DNA of 64,000 bases from Henningerozyma blattae CBS 6284 (taxonomy: Eukaryota; Ascomycota; Saccharomycetes; Saccharomycetales; Saccharomycetaceae). The stretch spans positions 682,001 to 746,000 of the forward strand of contig NC_020185.1 in NCBI RefSeq assembly GCF_000315915.1. The letters are read 5' to 3'. Both the position numbers and the translations under genes were made by a program. The notes beneath the pieces were generated by a model that was not told the origin of the DNA, made no database searches, and saw only the letters and a program-made list of their open reading frames with translations. Shown piece by piece: positions 27,449 through 38,223 of the stretch; position 1 is the stretch's first letter; each line of letters opens with the position of its first letter.

Positions 27449-30349
27449 TTAGGTACAGAAGGCACTAAAAACGTTAGATATATTTTCCTTGGTGATACCT
27501 AGAGTTTGTTTTTCTGTAGCTGAGTATGGACTTCTTAGCGCATAAAAGTCTTTTTTAATCAACGATTCTGATACATTGTGTAATTTGTTGACAAACCTTA
27601 TTAGATAGGTAATCTCAAATTTTTCAAACATATTAGTATGCGGAGGATTTGGTAGGTTCTTAAAGTACTTTTCAGCATAAATGGAATTTGACATATCAAT
27701 AAACGATATAAACGTATTGATCTGTGCACAAATATTCTTTAATAGTGGGTTTATAGTTTTACAATTTTTAGAGTAATCATTTAATAGCATTAAAATTTTT
27801 TGCAATAGTAAAACCAAATAGTTTGATTTTTGATTCATTTGGAAAATGAAGTTTTCATCAATAGACCCAGAACTGCTTGACGTACTAGAAGTATCATTAT
27901 TTTTATTGGTTATATTATTGCCTTCTTTATCATCTTTGGCTGGGGGTGCTGATAAAGTATCTGATTTAGTAGAAGAAGTGGGTTTGTTGGTTTGTGAATT
28001 CTTCAGTACCGAAGAACAACGAGAATGAAGAATGAAAATAATTTGAACTATATTTGTTAAAGTTAAAAATGATTTATTAGCAAAGAAAAATTCATAACCA
28101 GCAAATTTCAAACTTGCCAAATTAGAAAAGACATAAAACAAAGTTTCCTGAATCAATTGTAAAAGATCTTTGTACACCTCTTGGAATTTAATCAAATTAT
28201 CATTCAATTCATAATGTAATAAGAGATAATAACTCCAAAATAACATAGAATTTCTATAAATTAAAGCATCGACAATGTGATGGATTGAACTTGAGATATT
28301 TGAATGTTTTAAATTGGAAATGCTATTCTTTAGGTCATTAATTTTTATCTTGTAATTTAATTTTAAATTTTCCACTCTTTCTAATTTAATTAAATGATCA
28401 TTAATATGTAACACTTTTAGAAAATCAGATTGAAATTTTAGTAAAGAATAATCCAAGGCTAATAGAGGATCCACAATCAAATTTGAATTCAATTCAATTG
28501 TATTAGCTAGGTTTGGAATTCCACCTTTATATAGATGTCTCCAACAGTAATTTTTGTAATTAAAGTTCCAGATTTGAATTAAACTTGTATTACTATTTTC
28601 CAAATTTAACGAAAATTTCCTTGACCAATTAATATCTTCATTTAAATCTGGTAATTGATAGAAATCTGACTTAATAGAATAGAGAAACTTTTTAAACGAA
28701 ATAAATTTTACTGAATTAATAATAGAACCTGAATTTGAGTAAGAAATGAATTCTGAGTTCAGTATATATGATTCAATAATTTTTAAATTTTCTAATAAAT
28801 GTATGTTAAAATATTTCAATTCTTTATAAATTTCGATCAAGTCATCATCCTTTAATGGTAGTAAAACGGTGGAATTTAATGATTCATAGGTTAATAATAT
28901 AACCACAGAAATATTACCCAGTTCAATTAAATTATTTAGATTGAAGTTTGTAGGATCTAATTTTACAATAGGAGTAGCGGTATTTTCAGAACTATTGTTA
29001 TTCATTTCATTAGAAGCAAAAAATTGACTAATTGTAAGATGCATATCTTTAATATTAATAAATGGGAATAAGATATGAGCTTCTGCTACAGTAGATTGGA
29101 AAAATTCTATGATTTTTAAACTTATGGATTTTCTAGGGAATTTTAATAGCATATGATTATTTCTCGCTATATTTTCTGGAACCTTACTCTCTAATTGAGA
29201 TCTTTTAAAAATTTCTAATTCAGGACTGAATTCTTTGGAAATAACATTTTGTAAAATTTCATAGAAAGTTGTGAGATAATAATCCTTAGAAGCTAAGTAA
29301 TTTGAATCAAATATATTATTGTCTGAAACTTGAGGGAAAATAGAATTTGGTGATTTGGAATAATTTGTCTTAAAGGACATAAAGTTAAATACCTCGTTCT
29401 TATTGATAAATTCTGGATCCATAACTGTATATTTATCAAACTCTGTAGAAGAGGATAGGGTAGTAGGGTTATCACCAACGTTGGTATTATTAGATGAGAT
29501 GCCGTTATTATCTGAAGTATTCTTAGCAGAAGTGGTATTATCATCAGATATATCTTCGTCACTGGAATTTTCATTTTCACTTTCACTTGTACATTCGTCA
29601 TCATCATTATTATTATTATGATTATGTTGGTTAGAAAGTTCTATCAAATCTCTGAATGGATTATTATTCCAAGATAAATTTAAATTTGAAAGGTCTTTCC
29701 CAGTTAAATCTTGCAGCTCTAAAAGTCTAGACTTAATGAAATCTAATTCTTTTGCTAATATTTCATATTTTGAATATCTAGAGATTTTTAAGTCGAAAAT
29801 AGCAGGTCCTTGAATCCAATTTAGATTTACAGAATTTTTATCATCATTATTTAGTTTAGAAACTTTTTTGCTCTCAAATTTTGCAGACTTATTAAATTGT
29901 GGTAAGGAAGTTCTAGGTATGAACTTTGGCTTATTGTTTGGGCCATTACCAGTACTATTAATAGTATTTAGCCCATTTTTATTCAAAGCATTTAGGTTAC
30001 TTGAAAGATTAGAATTATTTAGCAGTTGTAATCTTGTATTGTATTCTCTAATTTGTTCTAAAGAAGCCAATTCAGAATTATATTGTGGAGAAAAGATCAT
30101 CGATTCTTTCTGTTGGATGTATGATAAAGAACGGTCAAGTTCAGCAGCCTTGGATATGCCCGTGGGGACATTGGCCATAGAGGCAGCATCCATAAATTGA
30201 CCAGGGACATTGGGATAAAAGCATTGTTGACCCCTGTTATTTTTCATACAATTACCACAGACGGGCTTGACTCTATCGCAACCGACCTTTCTTTTACGAC
30301 ATTGAGTACATGCGGGTGGTTTTTTCATTCTTCTTACGCGGACATCCAT
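27449..30349 (-). CDS. RSC3: RSC chromatin remodeller subunit Rsc3/Rsc30 (Zn2Cys6)
   Basis: DNA-binding subunit of the RSC complex, which recognises CGCG-type sites and keeps promoters nucleosome-free. 966 residues (S. cerevisiae Rsc3 885, Rsc30 883). The zinc cluster is at residues 14-43, with Cys14, Cys17, Cys24, Cys31, Cys34 and Cys43. The segment ELASLEQIREYNTRLQLLN (about 93-111) is near-identical to Rsc3, and NWIQGPAIFDL and IYRNSMLFWSYYLLL also fit it. I favour RSC3 over its duplicate RSC30 for the N-terminal match, but both descend from this locus. The middle has Asn/Asp/Ser inserts (about 240-290). It is followed leftward by convergent GPI11, as in chromosome IV order. Confidence 0.93.
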   Translation of the reverse strand: MDVRVRRMKKPPACTQCRKRKVGCDRVKPVCGNCMKNNRGQQCFYPNVPGQFMDAASMANVPTGISKAAELDRSLSYIQQKESMIFSPQYNSELASLEQIREYNTRLQLLNNSNLSSNLNALNKNGLNTINSTGNGPNNKPKFIPRTSLPQFNKSAKFESKKVSKLNNDDKNSVNLNWIQGPAIFDLKISRYSKYEILAKELDFIKSRLLELQDLTGKDLSNLNLSWNNNPFRDLIELSNQHNHNNNNDDDECTSESENENSSDEDISDDNTTSAKNTSDNNGISSNNTNVGDNPTTLSSSTEFDKYTVMDPEFINKNEVFNFMSFKTNYSKSPNSIFPQVSDNNIFDSNYLASKDYYLTTFYEILQNVISKEFSPELEIFKRSQLESKVPENIARNNHMLLKFPRKSISLKIIEFFQSTVAEAHILFPFINIKDMHLTISQFFASNEMNNNSSENTATPIVKLDPTNFNLNNLIELGNISVVILLTYESLNSTVLLPLKDDDLIEIYKELKYFNIHLLENLKIIESYILNSEFISYSNSGSIINSVKFISFKKFLYSIKSDFYQLPDLNEDINWSRKFSLNLENSNTSLIQIWNFNYKNYCWRHLYKGGIPNLANTIELNSNLIVDPLLALDYSLLKFQSDFLKVLHINDHLIKLERVENLKLNYKIKINDLKNSISNLKHSNISSSIHHIVDALIYRNSMLFWSYYLLLHYELNDNLIKFQEVYKDLLQLIQETLFYVFSNLASLKFAGYEFFFANKSFLTLTNIVQIIFILHSRCSSVLKNSQTNKPTSSTKSDTLSAPPAKDDKEGNNITNKNNDTSSTSSSSGSIDENFIFQMNQKSNYLVLLLQKILMLLNDYSKNCKTINPLLKNICAQINTFISFIDMSNSIYAEKYFKNLPNPPHTNMFEKFEITYLIRFVNKLHNVSESLIKKDFYALRSPYSATEKQTLGITKENISNVFSAFCT

Positions 30350-30566
30350 TTTTTTAAGTTTGAGAAAATAGGCTTATAAGGCAGTTCTTGATGAAATAAT
30401 ATGATAGCCGGTACTAATGCTAAATGAGGAATTGCACTTGGAATTACCGGGATAAATGTCTTTTAATCGTCTTGGTTTGTTTTTATTTGTTTTCCTTTAT
30501 CTTTGATGTATTGTTTTCAATTTTCTTTTCAATGAGAATCAATTAAAAGAACCCAAAAAATTGATG

Positions 30567-30592
30567 CACGTGACTTCACATTTTATCACGTG
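30567..30592. promoter_or_regulatory. Pair of Cbf1-type CACGTG sites upstream of RSC3
   Basis: CACGTG at 30567-30572 and 30587-30592, exactly 20 bp apart. Both fit the Cbf1 consensus RTCACGTG, in opposite orientation (GTCACGTG on the minus strand, ATCACGTG on the plus). About 220-240 bp before the RSC3 ATG, in the 329-bp gap to MED6, followed by a TATATATA run near 30615. This gap holds no other gene. Confidence 0.6.
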
Positions 30593-30678
30593 TTATGAAG
30601 TTACTTACATTCTATATATATATATATATTTATATTACCTTTATCATATTAGTACAGAGAAATTCTCACGTAGATGTG

Positions 30679-31557
30679 CTATATATATTCAGGTCTCGCT
30701 TTGAAACTGACTGCCAGTAGTTTATCCAGTTGCGATGTGGATAATGCAGCCGCTGGTCGGCGGTTAGATTCAAATTGAGCCGTTCCACCTGCAGTTTGAC
30801 CTGCTACTGTTGTACCTGGTGCTGCAGAGCCTGGGAATCCTGAGCCTGGAATAGAATAAGCACCATTGCTACCTGTAGCTGGTCCTGTGTTTGGGACAGT
30901 CTTACCTGATCCACCACTTTCTGATACTGTAGAAGATGAGCTGGTGACAGTACCATTACGAACCAAGTAACGGCCTTGAGCAGGTTCAAAACGAGCAAGC
31001 TTTCTTAGCCCCACCATTGTTTTTTCTAACCCGGTAGATGCTGCTAGTAGCCTACTTTCAATAAGAGCGTGTATACTTGGTGCTTGATAGACACTAGGTC
31101 CCATTACATAATATGTCTGTAAAATAGATGTGTTCATTGTTTGAATATCACGCCTTTGTTTACGTATAACCCATAGGTCTGGTTCTCTTACATGTGCCAG
31201 CACATATTCAATACCACCTACTTTGGCTAATTGTCTCTCTAATTGAGCATGTACTGGATATCTTGTCAAAATGGCTCTTCTTTCTGGATCTCGTACATGC
31301 TGTAGTAGTAATTTATCTGTTTCATTATGATGTGGATCTAAAACACCTAGCATATCAGGACCTTGGCCAGCACCTGGTCCAGCCCCATTTGCATCTGCTT
31401 GAAATTGTCGTTGCATTCTAATCGATTGATTAGAAGATGTCTTATTAAAAAACGGTGATTCAGAAAAATAATCCAATACATTATCTGTATATAAACCAAA
31501 TGCTTGGATCCATTCTGGTGATTGCCATTGGACTTCATCCAAAGGAGTGGTATTCAT
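30679..31557 (-). CDS. MED6: Mediator head subunit Med6
   Basis: Conserved head-module subunit of the RNA polymerase II Mediator. 292 residues from the ATG at 31557-31555 (S. cerevisiae 295), chosen because MNTTPLDEVQWQSPEWIQAF aligns with the family N-terminus. The core includes VLDYFSESPFFNKTS (about 27-41), then EPDLWVIRKQRR and TYYVMGPSVYQAPSI, the usual Med6 signature. The C-terminal 90 residues are Gly/Ser/Pro/Thr-rich and end in a short conserved helix (LDKLLAVSFKARPEYI). Divergent from FYV4, as at YHR058C/YHR059W. The middle linker (NGAGPGAGQGP) is unusually Gly-rich. Confidence 0.96.
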   Translation of the reverse strand: MNTTPLDEVQWQSPEWIQAFGLYTDNVLDYFSESPFFNKTSSNQSIRMQRQFQADANGAGPGAGQGPDMLGVLDPHHNETDKLLLQHVRDPERRAILTRYPVHAQLERQLAKVGGIEYVLAHVREPDLWVIRKQRRDIQTMNTSILQTYYVMGPSVYQAPSIHALIESRLLAASTGLEKTMVGLRKLARFEPAQGRYLVRNGTVTSSSSTVSESGGSGKTVPNTGPATGSNGAYSIPGSGFPGSAAPGTTVAGQTAGGTAQFESNRRPAAALSTSQLDKLLAVSFKARPEYI

Positions 31558-31809
31558 TTCTACAAACACTTAACTGGTTGAGCTTTTAAGAATGGGATGA
31601 TTTAAAAAAATAAATATGACAGGATTAATTCATTTTTAAACGTAATTAGTTTCACTTTTTTTAAGCTCCGAAATGTTTGATTCCTGCGTTAAAAAAAGAA
31701 AAATAAGAGCTTAATAAAATAAAAAGATATTAGATAGACATTTATTGCTAGTGATTACTTTTAGGATCGTAGTAACAACAAGTACTAAAATTATTCCACT
31801 AAGTTAACA

Positions 31810-32163
31810 ATGCTACGTATTCAAAGGTGTTTTATTCATTCAAGTATTAAAAGAATAATACCGAAACCCACTGAAGAAATCTCTAATGTAGAGACATTTT
31901 TAACCAAGATAGGTAGGAATTCCTTAGAATTAAATAAAGTATTTAATAACAGTTGGAATTGTATGTTTACAAGTACTGGTAAGTTTTTGAAACAGAAAGG
32001 TGTCAATGTTAGAGATCGAAGATATTTATTATTACAACTGGAAAAATTTAAAAGAAATGAGCCACTTATAGAATATAAGAGAGGGAAAAAGGGATTTTTT
32101 GGTGGGGAAAGAAAACAGAAAGCTAATATAGCTAAGTTTAGAAATACAGATGGTAAAAAATAA
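31810..32163 (+). CDS. FYV4: Mitochondrial small-subunit ribosomal protein mS41 (Fyv4)
   Basis: Component of the 37S mitochondrial ribosomal subunit. 117 residues (S. cerevisiae 130). The first about 20 residues (MLRIQRCFIHSSIKRIIPKP) are basic without acids and look like a mitochondrial presequence. The mS41/IGR domain follows: VETFLTKIGRNSLELNKVF at about 28-47, then FLKQKGVNVRDRRYLLLQLEKF. The C-terminus is Lys/Gly-rich. Next to MED6 in the S. cerevisiae chromosome VIII order. Confidence 0.94.
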   Translation: MLRIQRCFIHSSIKRIIPKPTEEISNVETFLTKIGRNSLELNKVFNNSWNCMFTSTGKFLKQKGVNVRDRRYLLLQLEKFKRNEPLIEYKRGKKGFFGGERKQKANIAKFRNTDGKK

Positions 32164-32660
32164 TTAATTACTAAGATTAAGATTTATTGTCAATGAATAA
32201 TAGTTGAATGGTAATTATTACAACGTATTATTGCCCTTCAAAAATGTGAATCTTTTAAGGCTACTACTGTAATCAAAATAAACATTGTTTTGAGCAGCAT
32301 ACGTAAAAAAAAAATAAAAGAAGTATATCTATGCAGATTTATATTTTTATATTTGTATATTTGTATGAAGCTTATGTAAACTAATGTATGGTAATTCATG
32401 TAAATAATAAAAATAAATATTATCAAGAAGACCAATAGCAATGCAATGAAGAAAAAAATATAAAAAAAAGGGTAAAAAAATAAAAATATGAAACTAGATT
32501 TAATACAAATAGAATAAGAAAGGAAATACAATGAAAGAATAAAATAAAAAAGAAAATAGAGAATAAATAAAAAAAAAAAAAAATAATTAAAGAGAAATGC
32601 AAAACAAAGAGAAAAATAAAATTAACACAAAATGAAAAGAAAAAAAATTGAAACAAAAAA
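32164..32660. other. Convergent intergenic region FYV4-YDR306C orthologue
   Basis: Two 3' ends meet here. From 32440 to 32660 the sequence is nearly all A-rich purine. Open frames opposite it are only T-rich Phe/Leu runs. No gene seen. Confidence 0.6.
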
Positions 32661-34097
32661 TCAATAGGTTACGTATATGCTACCACCTTGATCTTCCATG
32701 ACACTGACTAAATCTTCGACGTCTTCACTATTCATATCCCAACCTAATTTCGAAGAAACACTAATGTTTTTCAAACATGGTAATCTGTCTTCCATCAAAG
32801 CGATTGTAAAATCATCTGGATGAATCTTTGTTGCGATACCTAAGGAGCCACTACTTTCCAAATAGATTGTTTGTAAAGGTCTTCTTTTATTACATTTTCT
32901 TTCTGTTAAATGCAATTTTGTCAAATAATTTTCATTAAAGATCCACTTGCTACAATAATCAATTGTAATTTTAATATTAATTAAATTTTCACAGTATAAG
33001 AAAATATTATCAAGTGAATTATCATTTAATGATGGCATTGGGTAATGGAAATATAAGTTTTCTAAATTGTTACCGATTTTAGATAACATGATATAAATGG
33101 AATTTTCATTAATTCTTGGACAATAAGAAAATTCCAATGTCTTAATTGTTTGGGGCCATTCAGTTTCTTGAACGAATTCATTTGTAATGCCACCACTCAA
33201 CTTAATATATTTTAAATTTTCTGGCCATTTAATCTTTTGAAACCCTTCACAATCTACAGAACTTCTTGGGAAAGATAAATGAGTTAGATTTTGGAAATTC
33301 TTAATTGCCACAAATAAATCTTTTAATTTAACAGTTTCACTAACTAAACCTAGATCTAAATAATTTAAATTATGACAAGCTTTTAATGAGATTAATGGAG
33401 CGATCCCAAAACTTGTCTGTGGGGCAGTGAATTTTTCTAAAGTATGTGAACAACGTCTTAATAATTTAGAAACGTTTGAATTTTTCCCACTTTGCAGGAT
33501 TGTAGATAGATCTAATTCATGAACGTATTCACCGAATTTGATAGAATTGAAGGGAGATTTTGGTGGTTTCACCAAAGCATATTTATTGTTTTTCTTGGCA
33601 GCAGCACTATTAGAGGTATTTAATACTGTGTTTATAAATTTAGAGAAATTTTGACTAGTTAATCTTGGAGTTTGATATAACAAAGGTAAAACTAATAGAT
33701 ACCAAGTTTTACAGACTAATGCAAACGAAACATCAATGTGTGAATCAATCGCGGAATACTTAATAATCAAGCTTTGGATTTCAAAAGGTAATTTCATAGG
33801 TCCTATATCTTTATAGAGTTGTTCTTTTTCTGTTTGGATTTTAATCATTTCTTCTTCCGTAATTACAGGTTTAATATGTACAATGGATTCAGTTTCTTCG
33901 TTATAATAATAATAACCTTGAGGTGTAGATATGACATCCACCATTTCAGGAGGAACGGTAGACTTTGTAGTAGTTGTATTTGTAGATGCACCGGCCAATT
34001 TATTTGTCTTACTAGCTCTGACAGTAGTAAAACCTTGACCAGCTACATATTTCCGATAAGGAGCCGTGACTTTTGAAGGTCTGCTTTTGTTAGCCAT
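32661..34097 (-). CDS. F-box/leucine-rich-repeat protein, YDR306C orthologue
   Basis: Probable substrate adaptor of an SCF ubiquitin ligase; S. cerevisiae YDR306C is an F-box protein of unknown target. 478 residues, the same length as I recall for YDR306C. The F-box lies at about 100-140 (PMKLPFEIQSLIIKYS, then FALVCKTWYLLVLPLLYQ). Leucine-rich-repeat-like units follow from about 190 to 440 (for example LKACHNLNYLDLGLV, WPQTIKTLEFSYCPRI). The N-terminal 80 residues are basic and Thr-rich. Divergent from PMT7 as at YDR306C/YDR307W; CPR5 and HNT2 are absent between it and RSC3. Confidence 0.88.
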   Translation of the reverse strand: MANKSRPSKVTAPYRKYVAGQGFTTVRASKTNKLAGASTNTTTTKSTVPPEMVDVISTPQGYYYYNEETESIVHIKPVITEEEMIKIQTEKEQLYKDIGPMKLPFEIQSLIIKYSAIDSHIDVSFALVCKTWYLLVLPLLYQTPRLTSQNFSKFINTVLNTSNSAAAKKNNKYALVKPPKSPFNSIKFGEYVHELDLSTILQSGKNSNVSKLLRRCSHTLEKFTAPQTSFGIAPLISLKACHNLNYLDLGLVSETVKLKDLFVAIKNFQNLTHLSFPRSSVDCEGFQKIKWPENLKYIKLSGGITNEFVQETEWPQTIKTLEFSYCPRINENSIYIMLSKIGNNLENLYFHYPMPSLNDNSLDNIFLYCENLINIKITIDYCSKWIFNENYLTKLHLTERKCNKRRPLQTIYLESSGSLGIATKIHPDDFTIALMEDRLPCLKNISVSSKLGWDMNSEDVEDLVSVMEDQGGSIYVTY

Positions 34098-34815
34098 GGC
34101 TGCTGATATTGATAGATGCTTGTGTGAGGTATGTGTTGAGTAATGGGTTGAAGAATGTCTTGTACTCTAATAAAAAAAGTCGTAAAATTAGGAGGTCGTA
34201 AAGTCGTAAAAGGAGATATCTAATGTGCTTTATTGCTATCACAATGCCAATTGTTTACGAATATTGTACCCGTAGATATCTTTTTGTTGTGAATGTATAT
34301 GTAAATATATAATATGTCTGGTCGTATATGAATATATGTATACATATATATGTATGTATCTATTTCTCTGTTAAATGGATTTACTAGTCTATATATTTTT
34401 TCTTTTAAACTTACTTGCTTGCTCATCGATTTCTTACTTTGACCGCATTATTATTACTACCAAGAGTCGAATGATCAGCGTTTCCATTTTTGCAGATAGT
34501 TGAGGGGAATCAAAAACAACGAACATTCCCGAGATTGTCAGGGTTTTTTGCCGAGAATTACCGACGTTTTTTTTCTCGGCAAATTTCCAGAAAGCGCGAG
34601 CACCGAAAAATCAGAAAAACAGAAATTATTGCAATGAAATTTGACGTTTTCCATACACGTAAACTTCGTGATAAACTATTTTGAAAAATAGAAGTTCATT
34701 ACTAGATCAAAATATTAGTAAATTCCAATTGTATATATTTATTGGAATTGAAATTATATATATATTAGTTATGTAACAGATACACGACAGAAAAATTGTT
34801 GTATCAAACTCAACA
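34098..34815. other. Divergent promoter region, YDR306C orthologue and PMT7
   Basis: AT-rich with TATATGTATATAC-type repeats (34290-34360) and three AGTCGTAAA words near 34178-34212. A PAC-like GCTCATCG lies at 34421-34428, but neither neighbour is a ribosome-biogenesis gene. A 64-codon frame at 34490-34684 is not recognised. Confidence 0.5.
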
Positions 34816-36819
34816 ATGTCTGGGGAAAAGGAAACTAAACTAGGACCGGTCCTATTAGAAGGTCCCCATAAACCTTTTATGCCTGCAGACGCCTTTGCAA
34901 GAAGTCACGTGGGATCGTTGAAATCTTCTATAGATATACCAATTATTATTGCTTTATCCATTGTCACGTATTTATTTTCATTCAAAAGACAATATTTGCC
35001 AATATCTTTGGCTCAATTCGGGAATTCTATCGTACCTGAAGTCAAAACCGTGGAGCAAATTGAATTGGAACAAGCTTTAGAAGCATATGTTTCAAATACT
35101 TTTTATTTGGGTCCTGTGACTCCGCTGGCAGTGAGGCTTGTATCTCACTGTTATTGTAAAGTTACTTTTGCTCTGGGTTCTATGATTTTTTTGTATTTAA
35201 CCATGAGAAGAGTTAGCAATAATTGGAAATTCATATTTCCTTCCTTATTGACAATTTCCATTATTACTATCTCTGATCCTTTCCAAAAGGTTATTTCTTC
35301 TAATGGGAATCCTGTCGACTTAATTTTATTGTTCTTCATTTCTATGGCATTATATACCCGTTTCTCTCTTCGTGTATCTGCACCTTTGTCTGCCTCATGG
35401 ATTGGTAACCTAGTTTTACTTGGAACTTCTGTTGGCTTAACTACAGCAACTAAATTAGGTGGATCTTCTATTTGGATATGGTCGATTGTAGTCTTAGTGT
35501 TTGACTACTTTGTTATTCAAATCAATGATATCCATTTGAATACTTTTAAATTGATTAAAATTGCAGTTATTGAATTTTCCACAGTGACAGTTATTCCTAT
35601 AATAGTTTTCATATTGCCATTTTTCAATATGATTACTACCCAATGGGTTAATGATAATCCAAGTCAATCCAATTTCATGTCAAACGATATTAAAACTTTA
35701 ATCCGTTCAAATGGAAGTATGATTCAACCAGAAGCAATCTATTATGGCGCCATTATTCAACTTCGTCATAAGGATTCATTAGGTGGTTATTTAGCTTCAA
35801 TGGATAATGTTTCTTATCCAACAGATCTTGAAGAACAATTTGTTGGACTGGTTAATGATGATTCTGATCCATTGACACGTTGGGTTGTCGAACATGAAAA
35901 TCCTAAATTTAATAAGCACTTATCTACAAATACTTTTACACCAGTAAGAGATTTTTCAAATATTAAATTGCGTCATGTCGTTTCTGGGAAGTTATTACGT
36001 TCATCTTTGGCTAAGCCACCAATTAGTGAAGAAGATTATACTAAGCAAGTCTCTTGTACAAGAAATTCTTCCTATGATGGTGAAGGAGATGAAACTTGGA
36101 CCATAATTACAGATGACCAAATAGTCAATTCAGAGATTGTTCCAGGGAAGAGCATAGTTAGTTTTAATAACTTGGGCCAAGATTGTAGTTTAATATCTCA
36201 CGATATTAAAATTGATACTGATTGGGCCAAAAAATGGCAAGAAACTTTATGCCTTTCTAGTCCAAATGAAGTTAGAACAAAATTTTATATCACCGTTGTA
36301 GGTGACAATTTATTCAATACTGATCGTCAAATTCCAACAGTGACAAAAGTATTAAAATTTAATAAATTAAAGATTATGGTTGAATGGTTATTAAAAAGTT
36401 TCAAATATAATTGGTACATTAAAAACCAAGATAAAGATACAAATTCATTAAATATTATTCAAATGATATTCTACGTTAGTCCAGATAGCACATTTACAAC
36501 AGTTATTTGGATTACTTCATTTTTAAGTATCTTTGTATGGGGTTTCCAATTATTTATGAAAATTTGTAGACTTTTTGCTCATCATTTTAAACAAGAAGAT
36601 TCAAATTCTGATTTGGAAAAAAAATACTATAATTCTAACTTTAATTTGAAAAATATTATGTTTGACCAAGTCTCATTTGAATTGGTAGTAGCTTGGTTTA
36701 TCAATTATTATCTCCTATCAAAAATTCCTCATGAAAATATCTACATTAATCAATATTTACCATGTTTTATCTTCAATTTATTATTATCAATAATAATAAT
36801 GTTTTTCAAATTAATTTAA
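34816..36819 (+). CDS. PMT7: Putative protein O-mannosyltransferase Pmt7
   Basis: Divergent member of the Dol-P-Man protein mannosyltransferase family, expected in the ER membrane; the activity of S. cerevisiae Pmt7 is not established. 667 residues (S. cerevisiae 662). Several hydrophobic segments lie in the first 280 residues (from about 40) and again at about 550-575 and 625-667. Between them a lumenal MIR-like region (about 310-490) contains HKDSLGGYLASMD, IKLRHVVSGKLLRS and LGQDCSLISHD. The position between the YDR306C orthologue and the GIC locus matches chromosome IV. Confidence 0.9.
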   Translation: MSGEKETKLGPVLLEGPHKPFMPADAFARSHVGSLKSSIDIPIIIALSIVTYLFSFKRQYLPISLAQFGNSIVPEVKTVEQIELEQALEAYVSNTFYLGPVTPLAVRLVSHCYCKVTFALGSMIFLYLTMRRVSNNWKFIFPSLLTISIITISDPFQKVISSNGNPVDLILLFFISMALYTRFSLRVSAPLSASWIGNLVLLGTSVGLTTATKLGGSSIWIWSIVVLVFDYFVIQINDIHLNTFKLIKIAVIEFSTVTVIPIIVFILPFFNMITTQWVNDNPSQSNFMSNDIKTLIRSNGSMIQPEAIYYGAIIQLRHKDSLGGYLASMDNVSYPTDLEEQFVGLVNDDSDPLTRWVVEHENPKFNKHLSTNTFTPVRDFSNIKLRHVVSGKLLRSSLAKPPISEEDYTKQVSCTRNSSYDGEGDETWTIITDDQIVNSEIVPGKSIVSFNNLGQDCSLISHDIKIDTDWAKKWQETLCLSSPNEVRTKFYITVVGDNLFNTDRQIPTVTKVLKFNKLKIMVEWLLKSFKYNWYIKNQDKDTNSLNIIQMIFYVSPDSTFTTVIWITSFLSIFVWGFQLFMKICRLFAHHFKQEDSNSDLEKKYYNSNFNLKNIMFDQVSFELVVAWFINYYLLSKIPHENIYINQYLPCFIFNLLLSIIIMFFKLI

Positions 36820-37059
36820 GACGTAAATTGCTATCTCTCTTTCGCTATATCATTATGAAAATGAAAATAAAAAAAATCTCGATAAGTATGACGATATTTA
36901 TATAAAAAAAAAAGAATAACAAAACTTATATATAACTATACTAGCATCTACATATAAGATTTATACCTCAGTAAAACAAATATTCGAGTTAATACTTCAT
37001 ATTTTATTTTATTTTTCTTATATTATCAATTACTTGATACATTTGAATAATTAAAAATT

Positions 37060-37722
37060 ATGCAAGACATTTATCTAGAATTACTTAAAAAATTGAATGA
37101 TTATGATCAATCGTTAGATATATTACAATCTAATTTTAAAGATGGAATGTACCATTTGAGTAGAGCCAATTATCATAACAAAGATAGTTTAAGAGGGAAT
37201 TATGGTGAAGATTATTGGGATAATACATATGAAGGGCATTTCACTGTCAATATCGATTCTAAAACAAATCATATAAGTATTGCAAAAAAACCTTTACCAA
37301 AAGATAATAATGAAATAATTGATCAAAATGAAGAAGAAAAGTCTGCTCTTGATGAAAGAGATCAAAAGATACGAAACAGAAATATAAAAAAGAAAGATAC
37401 AAACAAAAAAAGTAAGAAAGAAGGAAATAAAATAAATGAAAAGCAAAGTAATAAAGAGGAAGTTAATCATGAGAAGAAAGAGGATAATTATAATAAGAAA
37501 GAGATTATGTCGGGCATAAATAAAAAAACGCAAGAAAAAATACATAAGGATACGATATATATGTTTGGTGGATTGAATATACCCCAATCATTAAGATCAT
37601 GTCAAACATCTTTCAAAAATTCTATTCCAACACTAGAACAATTAGTCAACTCCAGAATTGAAATAGCAAAGATATGCAATGAATTGGAAACTATAGAAAT
37701 AAAGAATCATGGTGATAAATAA
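37060..37722 (+). CDS. VMA22: V-ATPase assembly factor Vma22
   Basis: ER-associated chaperone that, with Vma12 and Vma21, assembles the membrane sector of the V-ATPase. 220 residues (S. cerevisiae 181). The conserved N-terminal part includes LSRANYHNKDSLRGNYGEDYWD (about 29-50). The conserved C-terminal motif is MFGGLNIPQSLRSCQTSFK (about 168-186). Between them is a Lys/Glu/Asn-rich low-complexity insert (about 90-160), longer than in S. cerevisiae. The gene lies between PMT7 (chromosome IV) and GIC, interleaving the two sister regions. Confidence 0.95.
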   Translation: MQDIYLELLKKLNDYDQSLDILQSNFKDGMYHLSRANYHNKDSLRGNYGEDYWDNTYEGHFTVNIDSKTNHISIAKKPLPKDNNEIIDQNEEEKSALDERDQKIRNRNIKKKDTNKKSKKEGNKINEKQSNKEEVNHEKKEDNYNKKEIMSGINKKTQEKIHKDTIYMFGGLNIPQSLRSCQTSFKNSIPTLEQLVNSRIEIAKICNELETIEIKNHGDK

Positions 37723-38223
37723 AAATATTAAAAAAACTTTTTAAACTTTGTTTTAAGAATTATTTAATCCTATATATATCAGCGAATATATGTAACTGTA
37801 TAATTAGAAATTGAATGTGTGTAAAACATAAGTATATATATGTAGAGATGAAGGGATAGTCTGTTTATAGAATGAATGATACACAGAAATAAAATAAAAT
37901 AAAAAAATTAATAAAAAGGAATCAAACATATAATGGAATAAAAGTGGATTAAAAGAGCGTAAAGTGAGTTGGATATCATTAAATTTAATATGAATAGTAA
38001 GAAAACGAATGAATAAATGAAAAATTATAAGGAATGAAAAATTAATAAAGAAAATAAATGAATGGAACGTACAATTAAGTGTACTATATGACGTAATGTA
38101 ATATTATCAAGCGAGTGCTGGATATTTAATAATTAAATGCAAAATTAGTGTCTTATTAGGGGGGCTATGATAATAATCCAAAAGAAAATGGGAGGAAAAA
38201 AATATGAAATCTGGAGGAAGCTT
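37723..38223. other. Convergent intergenic region VMA22-GIC
   Basis: Two converging 3' ends, AT-rich. No gene or clear element. Confidence 0.6.

Noticed and set aside
34421..34428. PAC-like GCTCATCG between the YDR306C orthologue and PMT7
   Set aside because: More than 300 bp from either start codon and neither gene is a ribosome-biogenesis gene; probably chance.
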